Assembly: GCF_018449525.1 (NCBI RefSeq)
Contig: NZ_JAAVUS010000007.1
Location: 186,001 to 250,000, forward strand
DNA length: 64,000 nucleotides
Source: Bradyrhizobium sp. dw_78
GTDB taxonomy: Bacteria; Pseudomonadota; Alphaproteobacteria; Rhizobiales; Xanthobacteraceae
Direction: 5' to 3'
Shown: positions 16,763-23,824 of the stretch, one piece after another
How the letters are laid out: every line of letters starts with the position of its first letter
Position numbering within the stretch: the first letter of the stretch is position 1
The notes under the pieces: model-generated
What the model saw: the letters and a program-made list of their open reading frames with translations, nothing else
What the model was told of the DNA's origin: nothing
The model's database searches: none
Made by a program: the position numbers and the translations under genes

Positions 16763-18073
16763 ATGCTCGATCAAATAGACCAGACCAGCCTTATCGATAT
16801 CCGCGGCGTCTGCCGGTCGTTTCCGAAAGGAAGCGGCGAGGATCTGCTGGTGCTGGAAAATGTCGACCTGACGATTCAATCCGGCGAAATCGTCGGCCTT
16901 CTCGGCCGCTCCGGATCCGGCAAGTCGACGCTGCTGCGCATCATCGCCGGCCTCGTTGCGCCCTCATCGGGGGAGGCGAAATGCCGAGGCGAGATCATCA
17001 AGGGGCCGCCGAACGGCGTCGCCATGGTGTTCCAGTCGTTTGCGCTGTTCCCGTGGCTGACCGTTTTGCAAAACGTTGAATTGGGGCTGGAAGCGCTCGG
17101 GATCGACAGCGCCGAGCGCCGCACACGGGCGCTCGCGGCGATCGACCTGATCGGTCTCGACGGCTTCGAATCCGCCTATCCCAAGGAGCTGTCGGGTGGC
17201 ATGCGCCAGCGCGTCGGATTCGCGCGGGCGCTGGTGGTGCATCCCGACCTGTTGCTGATGGACGAACCGTTCTCGGCGCTCGACGTGCTGACCGCGGAGA
17301 CGCTGCGCACCGACCTGATCGATCTCTGGACCGAGGGCCGGCTGCCGATCAAGTCCGTCCTGATGGTAACGCATAACATCGAGGAAGCGGTATTGATGTG
17401 CGACCGCATCCTGGTGTTCTCGTCCAATCCCGGACGCGTCGCCGTCGAGATCAAGGTCGACCTGCCGCATCCGCGCAACCGTCTCGACCCGACCTTCCGC
17501 CAGCTGGTCGACAGCATCTACGCCCGCATGACGCAGCGCGAGGAGCCCAAGGCTCCCACCGTCGAAGGTGCTCACAGTGCCGGCGTCGGCACGGTCCTCA
17601 ATCACATCTCCTCCAACGTGCTGTCCGGCCTGATCGAAACGCTGGCGGGGCCGCCCTATAATGGGCATGCTGACTTGCCGGTCCTCGCCGGCCAGCTACA
17701 GCTCGAGGCCGATGAACTGTTTCATTTCGGCGAGGCGCTGCAACTGCTGAAATTCGCGCAATTGAGGGAAGGCGATCTGGTGCTGACCGATGCCGGCATG
17801 CGCTTTGCCCATCTCGAAACCGACGATCGCAAAAAGCTGTTCGCCGAACATCTGATCAATTATGTGCCGGTCATGGGCCTGATCCGCCGCGTGCTCGACG
17901 AGCGGCCCTCGCACACCGCTCCCGCCGCGCGCTTCCGCAACGAGCTCGAAGACTATATGTCGGAAGACTATGCGGACGAGACCCTGAAGACGATCGTGTC
18001 GTGGGGACGCTATGCCGAGTTGTTCGCCTATGACGAGCAGTCGGAACTTTTCAGCCTCGAAAACCCGCATTAG
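16763..18073 (+). CDS. ABC transporter ATP-binding protein with C-terminal AAA-associated domain
   Basis: 436 residues, longer than the usual 260. The first 250 are a NitT/TauT-type ATPase with Walker A GRSGSGKST, Q-loop MVFQSFALFPW, signature LSGGMRQRVGFARAL, Walker B LLLMDEPFSALD and a switch His in VTHNIEEA. Residues about 270-436 form the helical AAA-associated C-terminal domain found only in this subfamily (LAGQLQLEADELFHFGEALQLL, then AGMRFAHLETDDRKKLF). This domain may sense ligand or regulate the transporter. GGGGAAA precedes the ATG. Confidence 0.88.
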   Translation: MLDQIDQTSLIDIRGVCRSFPKGSGEDLLVLENVDLTIQSGEIVGLLGRSGSGKSTLLRIIAGLVAPSSGEAKCRGEIIKGPPNGVAMVFQSFALFPWLTVLQNVELGLEALGIDSAERRTRALAAIDLIGLDGFESAYPKELSGGMRQRVGFARALVVHPDLLLMDEPFSALDVLTAETLRTDLIDLWTEGRLPIKSVLMVTHNIEEAVLMCDRILVFSSNPGRVAVEIKVDLPHPRNRLDPTFRQLVDSIYARMTQREEPKAPTVEGAHSAGVGTVLNHISSNVLSGLIETLAGPPYNGHADLPVLAGQLQLEADELFHFGEALQLLKFAQLREGDLVLTDAGMRFAHLETDDRKKLFAEHLINYVPVMGLIRRVLDERPSHTAPAARFRNELEDYMSEDYADETLKTIVSWGRYAELFAYDEQSELFSLENPH

Positions 18074-18090
18074 GGCTGACCAGTTTACAC

Positions 18091-18188
18091 CGTCATTCCG
18101 GGGCGAGAGCAAAGCCTCGCGAACCCGGAATCCAGATATGACCAGCGCGAGATTCCGGGTTCGCGCTGATGCGCGCCCCGGAATGACA
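18091..18188. repeat. Nested palindromic intergenic repeat between convergent genes
   Basis: Outer arms GTCATTCCGGGGCG (18092-18105) and CGCCCCGGAATGAC (18174-18187) are perfect. Inner arms GCGAACCCGGAATC (18119-18132) and GATTCCGGGTTCGC (18151-18164) are also perfect. The whole segment of about 96 bp can form a long two-stage hairpin. It sits between the stops of two convergent genes, where it may terminate both transcripts. Confidence 0.7.
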
Positions 18189-18198
18189 GCCTAAATCC

Positions 18199-19824
18199 CT
18201 ACCCCACAGGCGTAAACGAATCCGCCCGCGCCATGCTCCAGGCGTCGCGGAAGCGCACGTCATTGGTGCCGTCAAGCAGTTCACCCGGACGCAGCGTCGG
18301 ATAGAGCCGCGCGAACGACTGCACTTCGGTCGTCGACGCCCGCTGCGAGAAATGGATCGAGCGCAGCTCCTGCGGGTGTTCGAGTCCGGCAGCCGCGATC
18401 AGTTCGGCCAGCGCGTGCAGCGTCGAGTGATGATAATTGTGGACCCGCTCGATCTTGTCGGGCACCACCAGCGCGCGATTGCGGATGGGATCCTGCGTCG
18501 TCACCCCGGTCGGGCAGCGGTCGGTGTGACAGCTCAGTGACTGGATGCAGCCCAGCGAGAACATGAAGCCGCGGGCCGAGTTGCACCAGTCGGCGCCGAT
18601 CGCCATCGCCCGCGCCATGTCGAAAGCGGTGGCGATCTTGCCGGAGGCGCCAATCCTGATGCGATCGCGCGCCCTGATGCCGACCAGCGCGTTGTGAACG
18701 AAATTGACGCCCTCGCGCATCGGCATGCCTAGATGATCCATGAATTCCAGCGGCGCCGCGCCGGTGCCGCCTTCATTGCCGTCGACCACGATGAAGTCGG
18801 GATAGATCCCGCTTTCGAGCATGGCCTTGCAGATCGCCAGGAATTCCCAGGGATGGCCGATGCAGAGCTTGAAGCCGGCCGGCTTGCCGCCGGAAAGCCG
18901 CCGCATCTCGCCAATAAAGGCCATCATCTCCAACGGCGTCGAGAACGCGCCGTGAGACGCCGGCGAGATGCAGTCCTCGCCGATCGCCACGCCCCTGATT
19001 TTCGAAATCTCTTCCGAGACCTTGGCGGCCGGCAATACGCCGCCATGGCCGGGCTTGGCGCCCTGGCTGACCTTGAGTTCGACCATCTTGATCTGGTCAT
19101 CGGCCGCGACGCGCGCGAATTCCTCGGGATTGAACGAGCCGTCGCGGTGACGGCAACCGAAATAGCCCGAGCCGATTTCCCAGATGATGTCGCCGCCGTT
19201 CTCACGGTGATAGGGACTGAAACCGCCCTCGCCGGTGTCGTGCGCGAAGCCGCCCTTCCTGGCGCCGGCGTTCAGCGCGCGTACCGCGTTCGGACTGAGC
19301 GCGCCAAAGCTCATCGCCGAGATATTGAAGACCGACGCCGAATACGGCCTGGTGCAGTCCGGACCGCCGATGGTGATGCGGAATTTTTCGTCCGCATGCG
19401 GCTTCGGCGCGACCGAATGGTGCATCCATTCATAGCCTTCGCGGTAGACATCCTCCTGCGTACCGAAGGGCCTTTTGTCGAGCACCATCTTGGCGCGCTG
19501 ATAGACTACCGCGCGGGTGTCGCGGCTGAACGGCATGCCGTCCTTCTCGCTTTCGAAGAAATACTGCCGCATCTCCGGCCTGATCTCTTCCAGCAGAAAG
19601 CGCAGATGCGCCGAGATCGGATAGTTGCGCAGGACCGCGTGGCTTTTTTGCGTGAGATCATGGACGCCGAGCAGAGTGAGCGCCCCGAAAATCAAAAGCG
19701 GAATCAAGACCAGATCGAACGCCTTATGATCGAACAGTCCGAACCCGAGCAACAAGGCCGTAACGACGCTGCAAATCGTCAGAACGATGAAACGCGGAGA
19801 GAACGGGAGCAGCAATGTTTCCAT
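18199..19824 (-). CDS. Membrane-anchored FMN-binding glutamate-synthase-family protein
   Basis: 541 residues. Residues 1-50 contain two membrane segments. The rest matches the synthase (FMN/TIM-barrel) domain of glutamate synthase: NISAMSFGALSPNAVRALN, GARKGGFAHDTGEGG, then KVSQGAKPGHGGVLP and VVDGNEGGTGAAPLEF. The Fe-S type cysteines are present as GCIQSLSCHTDRCPTG. There is no glutaminase domain and no GltD partner nearby, so it is a stand-alone homologue of unknown reaction, probably ammonia- or electron-transfer-linked. It is convergent with the ABC ATPase gene. Confidence 0.85.
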   Translation of the reverse strand: METLLLPFSPRFIVLTICSVVTALLLGFGLFDHKAFDLVLIPLLIFGALTLLGVHDLTQKSHAVLRNYPISAHLRFLLEEIRPEMRQYFFESEKDGMPFSRDTRAVVYQRAKMVLDKRPFGTQEDVYREGYEWMHHSVAPKPHADEKFRITIGGPDCTRPYSASVFNISAMSFGALSPNAVRALNAGARKGGFAHDTGEGGFSPYHRENGGDIIWEIGSGYFGCRHRDGSFNPEEFARVAADDQIKMVELKVSQGAKPGHGGVLPAAKVSEEISKIRGVAIGEDCISPASHGAFSTPLEMMAFIGEMRRLSGGKPAGFKLCIGHPWEFLAICKAMLESGIYPDFIVVDGNEGGTGAAPLEFMDHLGMPMREGVNFVHNALVGIRARDRIRIGASGKIATAFDMARAMAIGADWCNSARGFMFSLGCIQSLSCHTDRCPTGVTTQDPIRNRALVVPDKIERVHNYHHSTLHALAELIAAAGLEHPQELRSIHFSQRASTTEVQSFARLYPTLRPGELLDGTNDVRFRDAWSMARADSFTPVG

Positions 19825-20114
19825 GGAATTCCTCGGGCAGATTCTGCCGTATTGTTCTGGTCGGCCCCAAGCCTAATTCAAAATGGCCGATAACCCATAC
19901 ACGATATACGGCGCGGCGGTCATGGATGTGACGGCCGGTCGCCGCAAGGCGATCGAATGAGGCCGAGCAGGATCCATCGGCAGATCGACAGCCGCTTCCT
20001 TTTGCAGTGCAATGCAGGCTTGGTTTTGAACCGGCCGCAGCTTCGCCAAAGCAATGATTGCCGTTATTCCGCGTGGGTCCCGGGGGGGCGGCGTCCGAGA
20101 TAACGGCTGTGGGG
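19825..20114. other. Intergenic region upstream of the glutamate-synthase-like gene
   Basis: The 290 bp between two minus-strand genes contain no convincing gene. The right half is G+C-rich with a run of seven G near 20090. The region separates the ferredoxin reductase stop from the next promoter; no specific signal was recognised. Confidence 0.35.
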
Positions 20115-20888
20115 CTAGCGTTCGACGAACGCCTTCTCGATGACAAAATGGCCGGGTTCGCCGTGGCTCCCTTCGAGGAAACCGCGCGCTTCGAAGAGCT
20201 GCCGCAGTTCTTCCAGCATCGCCGGGCTGCCGCACATCATGATGCGGTCGGTTTCGATATCGAGCGGCGGCTGGCCGATATCGCTGAACAACTGTCCCGA
20301 CGTGATCAGATCGGTGATACGGCCTCGGTTGCGGAACGGCTCGCGGGTGACGGTTGGATAGTAGACCAGCTTGTCGGCCAATAGCGGCCCAAAGAGTTCG
20401 TCGTCGCGCAGCTTGGCCACCAGTTGCTCGCCATAAGCGAGCTCCGATACCTGACGGCAACCGTGAACCAGCACCACGCTTTCAAACCGGTCGTACACGT
20501 CCGGATCCTTGATCAGGCTCGCGAACGGCGCAAGACCGGTACCGGTCGACAGCAACAACAGCCGCTTGCCCGCAATCAGATTGTCGGCGATCAGCGTGCC
20601 GGTCGCCTTGCGCCCGACCAGGATGGTGTCGCCCTCCTTGATCTTCTGCAGCCTGGACGTCAGCGGCCCATCGGCAACCTTGATGCTGAAGAATTCGAGG
20701 GCTTCTTCGTGATTGGCGCTCGCCATGCTGTAAGCGCGCATCAGCGGACGGCCATCGATTTCGAGGCCGATCATCGCGAATTGCCCGTTCAGGAAACGAA
20801 AGCCGGAATCGCGGGTGGCGGTGAAGCTGAAAAGCGTGTCGGTCCAATGGTGGACAGAAAGAACTTTCTCTCGGTAGAACGCGCTCAT
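20115..20888 (-). CDS. fpr: Ferredoxin--NADP+ reductase
   Basis: 257 residues, the expected length of bacterial Fpr. The FAD-binding motif RAYSMAS is near residue 51, the NADP pyrophosphate loop GTGLAPF near residue 111, then CGSPAML and the bacterial-type C-terminus VIEKAFVER. It exchanges electrons between NADPH and ferredoxin or flavodoxin in the cytosol, typically for oxidative defence or Fe-S/nitrogenase-related redox supply. The gene is monocistronic by spacing; the 283-bp upstream gap is A+T-rich. Confidence 0.93.
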   Translation of the reverse strand: MSAFYREKVLSVHHWTDTLFSFTATRDSGFRFLNGQFAMIGLEIDGRPLMRAYSMASANHEEALEFFSIKVADGPLTSRLQKIKEGDTILVGRKATGTLIADNLIAGKRLLLLSTGTGLAPFASLIKDPDVYDRFESVVLVHGCRQVSELAYGEQLVAKLRDDELFGPLLADKLVYYPTVTREPFRNRGRITDLITSGQLFSDIGQPPLDIETDRIMMCGSPAMLEELRQLFEARGFLEGSHGEPGHFVIEKAFVER

Positions 20889-21171
20889 ATTTTGGTTTTT
20901 CCGGTAGGCCTGAAGTAGAACTCATCGCCGCTGCCTGGGCTCAGTCTGACGAAAACCCTAAAACAACCGGCGATTTTTGACTGTGACCTACGCCAAAGCC
21001 GGAGATAGTCAACCTTCGCAGATGCACAATTGAGCATTCAAAATCGCAGCCGATTCCTTGTGCAAAATGGTTCGGGTAAGCGGGCTGTAGGCGCAATTAA
21101 CTTGCTTAAATTGACGCCATTAACGCAATAAATTTGCTGTTACACCCAGACTGGAGAAAAGTTCGATCCGT

Positions 21172-22173
21172 ATGCAAAGCCTCGCGAAAATCCGATCCGG
21201 AAAACCGGGCTGTTACCCCGACCAGTCCGTCTATGCGGAATTTGCCTGCTCCGAATTGGGACTGGCATTTGAGGATGCCGGCGGCGGAACGGGACTGGTC
21301 TTCAGCGTCGCTTCCGGAACCAAACGCGCCTATTTCGGGGCGGGGCGGTGTTCCTGGTATCCGCAGAACAATGCCACTGCCGCGACACTCGCCTCGGATA
21401 AATACTTCACCAACGTCATCCTTGAACGCGCCGGCGTTCCAACGCTCGGTGGCGACTATTTCTTCCTGCATGAGAGGCATCGCGCTCACCGTCCCGAGGG
21501 ACATGAGATCGAAGATGCCCTGGCCTATTTCAGACGGCTCGGCGCGACCGCGTTCGTCAAACCGCTGACGGGCTCGCGCGGCGATTTCGCGCAAGGCGTT
21601 TCCGGCGAAGCCGCGCTCATCGGATATATCCGGGAGGTCTCCCGCTACTACGATTCGATTCTGATTCAGCCGGCCATATCCGGCCTCGAATATCGGATTT
21701 TCCTGCTCGACGACGAGGTACTCTATGCTGCGCGGAAATACCCGCCCTTCGTGCTGGGCGACGGCGTGCATACGATCCACGACCTCCTGATCGCGCACAA
21801 CATGGCGTTGCGGGCACGCGGGCTGTCGCCGGCCTTGGTGAGCCCGGAGCGAAATAGCTCACTGGATGTCGTGTTGCCCGAAGGCGAACGCTGGGAAATT
21901 CCGGGCCGGATGAATCTGAGCGCGGGCGGAGTGATGACAATCGAGGGGCCTGCTTCCGATGTCGCGCCCGCCCTGGCGAGAAAGGCCGTCCGCGCGCTCG
22001 GACTTCGCGCCGCCGCGGTCGATTTGTTTACGAACATCAATGAAGAACCGGATGCGACGGCGGTGATCGAGGTGAATTCAAACCCTTCGATCCGGCTGTT
22101 GGAAGAGTGCAACCGTCCCGATCTGATCCTCAAAATCTGGCGACATGGCTTTTCCGCGATGGGATTGCTCTAG
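21172..22173 (+). CDS. ATP-grasp ligase, cyanophycin-synthetase-like
   Basis: 333 residues consisting almost only of an ATP-grasp domain. Visible elements are the ATP-binding entry LASDKYFTNVILERAGVPT, the lysine strand AFVKPLTGSRGDFAQGV, and a stretch typical of the CphA ligase domain: EYRIFLLDDEVLYAARKYPP then GDGVHTIHDL. A CphA-type MNLSAGGV motif follows, and the metal-binding end is VIEVNSNPSIRL. CphA joins amino acids to a growing peptide through acyl phosphates. Here the domain is a separate protein, coupled by a TAGTG overlap to a FolC-like Mur ligase. The product is unknown. Confidence 0.8.
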   Translation: MQSLAKIRSGKPGCYPDQSVYAEFACSELGLAFEDAGGGTGLVFSVASGTKRAYFGAGRCSWYPQNNATAATLASDKYFTNVILERAGVPTLGGDYFFLHERHRAHRPEGHEIEDALAYFRRLGATAFVKPLTGSRGDFAQGVSGEAALIGYIREVSRYYDSILIQPAISGLEYRIFLLDDEVLYAARKYPPFVLGDGVHTIHDLLIAHNMALRARGLSPALVSPERNSSLDVVLPEGERWEIPGRMNLSAGGVMTIEGPASDVAPALARKAVRALGLRAAAVDLFTNINEEPDATAVIEVNSNPSIRLLEECNRPDLILKIWRHGFSAMGLL

Positions 22174-23489
22174 TGTTCGATCTGCCGAGATATGGTGACG
22201 GCGTTTGCCTGGCGCGGATGGCCGAACTGCTCGATGCGCTGGCCGTGGACCGTGAACGGCTGCAAGCTGTTTCCGTCGTCGTGACCGGCTCCAACGGCAA
22301 GGGAAGCACCGCCGCATTCTGCGCCGCCACCGGCCAGGCCTTTGGCCTGCGGACCGGCCTGTTCACCTCGCCCCATCTCTATCGCTTCAACGAACGGTTT
22401 CAGGTCGACGGCGCAGCGATTGGCGGTGACGATCTGGCGCGCCTGAAGGAGCGGATCGAAACAGCCATCGCCGAGATTTCGCGGCGCCGGAACGAACGGT
22501 TCGGAAGCTTCGAGGCCATGTTCGCGCTGGCCTGCCTTTATTTTCAAGAGAAGCAATGCGATTTCGCGGTGTTCGAGGCCGGCATCGGCGGCCGCTATGA
22601 TCCGGTCCGTCTTGTCGGCGCGCGCTTCGCCAGCGTGACCTCGGTCGATTACGAGCATGTCGAATTGCTTGGCCGTTCGCTGGAATTGATCGTTTCCGAC
22701 AAGAGCGACGCCTGCACATCCGGCGGCACCATTGTTTATGGCGAGAACTGCCTGCCCTTAAAGCCGCATATAACGGAATATAACCGCAGCCGCCGGATCA
22801 CGTCTTTGTTTGTCCGCGACCAGATCGGAATCGGTAGCGAATCTATCTCGGCGTCGGGACAGCGGTTCGATTTCCGCTTCGACGGTCATGATTTTCGCGG
22901 GCTCGAAACCCATTTGCTGGGCACATTCCAGCTCAATAACGCCGCCATCGCGATCGCGTTATTCCTGCTCTGGTTGCGCACAGCACGCCCACGGGAAACG
23001 CCGGCCGCGACCGAGGCCGCGATACGAACCGGCCTGCGCGAGGCACGCTGGCCGGGACGGCTGGAAGTCATCGCGCGCGATCCGCTGACTGTGGTCGATG
23101 TCGGCCACACGCCCGACGGCGTCAGGCAATCACTCGCCAGCCTAAAGGCGGCGCATGGCGCGGACGGCTGGATCCTGGTGTTCGGCGTTTCCCTCGACAA
23201 GAAGGCGGACGAGATCGCAGCCGTGCTGGCGTCGTCGTTCGACACGATCATTTGCACCTCCGCGCATCACAAGGGCGCAAAGGCGGAAGACATCGCCGCC
23301 GCCATGCGCCGGGCCAATCCGCAAGCAGCCGTTCACACAACGGCGACGATCGAGGAAGCCGTCAGGCTCAGTCATTCGCTCGCAACATCGCAGCACCGGA
23401 AGATCTACGCGGCCGGCGGTCTGTTTCTGGCGATCGAATATGCGACCATCGCAAGGGGCGGCCGGGCCCAGGACCTGAATTTTCTGTGA
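22173..23489 (+). CDS. Mur ligase family protein, folylpolyglutamate-synthase-like (FolC paralogue)
   Basis: 438 residues from GTG 22173, whose first base is the last base of the preceding TAG stop; an earlier GTG at 22107 lies inside the upstream gene. The P-loop VVTGSNGKGSTAAF is FolC-type, followed by LFTSPHLYRFNERFQVDG, which is also FolC-like. The C-terminal domain has VDVGHTPDG where FolC has D-x-AHNP. Housekeeping FolC couples glutamates to folate; the position behind a CphA-like ATP-grasp gene argues for another acceptor. The two together resemble a cyanophycin synthetase split in two. The reaction is not known. Confidence 0.82.
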   Translation: MFDLPRYGDGVCLARMAELLDALAVDRERLQAVSVVVTGSNGKGSTAAFCAATGQAFGLRTGLFTSPHLYRFNERFQVDGAAIGGDDLARLKERIETAIAEISRRRNERFGSFEAMFALACLYFQEKQCDFAVFEAGIGGRYDPVRLVGARFASVTSVDYEHVELLGRSLELIVSDKSDACTSGGTIVYGENCLPLKPHITEYNRSRRITSLFVRDQIGIGSESISASGQRFDFRFDGHDFRGLETHLLGTFQLNNAAIAIALFLLWLRTARPRETPAATEAAIRTGLREARWPGRLEVIARDPLTVVDVGHTPDGVRQSLASLKAAHGADGWILVFGVSLDKKADEIAAVLASSFDTIICTSAHHKGAKAEDIAAAMRRANPQAAVHTTATIEEAVRLSHSLATSQHRKIYAAGGLFLAIEYATIARGGRAQDLNFL

Positions 23490-23498
23490 AACCTTCCG

Positions 23499-23525
23499 TT
23501 AACCCGAGATTAACGACCTGTTAAC
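23499..23525 (+). promoter_or_regulatory. Overlapping double CtrA-type box
   Basis: TTAA occurs at 23499, 23510 and 23521, each pair separated by exactly seven bases. This gives two overlapping TTAA-N7-TTAA sites, the consensus of the alphaproteobacterial cell-cycle regulator CtrA; the last one reads TTAACCAT, the classical half-site. The array ends 39 bp before the start codon of the 86-residue gene, suitable for activation overlapping the -35 region. Binding by CtrA is inferred from the motif alone. Confidence 0.6.
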
Positions 23526-23563
23526 CATAAAAGGTCGATGTTCGCCTCATCAGGGAGCCTCGC

Positions 23564-23824
23564 ATGACCGACCTATCCTCGATCACATCGTCCATGTCCT
23601 CGACCATTTCGAGACAAACGGCATCACTCGGCAAAGCAGCCAACGCGACCCAGAAAAGCTTTTCCGATGTCATGTCCAAGCTCGGAACGGAAGTTGGGAT
23701 CAAACCCAAGACCGGCTTCGTGGCAGGCCCGACCTACGAGGCAAACACGCTGGTCGGTCAAACCAAATCCGCGTTCAACCACGCCATCGACGCCACCAAG
23801 GCGGCGCTTCAGATCAAGCCCTAG
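23564..23824 (+). CDS. Small conserved-type protein of unknown function (86 aa)
   Basis: 86 residues with an AGGGAG ribosome site at 23552 before the ATG. The N-terminal 40 residues are rich in Ser/Thr (SSITSSMSSTIS) and look helical; a GFVAGPTYEANTLVGQ segment and a helical tail (HAIDATKAALQI) follow. There is no signal peptide or membrane segment, and I recognise no family. It follows the ATP-grasp/Mur ligase pair by 74 bp but has its own likely promoter with CtrA-type boxes. Its stop region overlaps the end of the convergent TPR gene by 11 bp. Confidence 0.65.
   Translation: MTDLSSITSSMSSTISRQTASLGKAANATQKSFSDVMSKLGTEVGIKPKTGFVAGPTYEANTLVGQTKSAFNHAIDATKAALQIKP

Noticed and set aside
18733..19893. 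386-codon plus-strand frame opposite the glutamate-synthase-like gene
   Set aside because: High G+C antisense shadow of a clearly recognised gene; composition rich in Arg/Asp/His, with no domain.
21097..21123. TTAA cluster upstream of the ATP-grasp gene as CtrA boxes
   Set aside because: The three TTAA motifs are separated by 5 and 10 bases, not the 7 required for a CtrA site.
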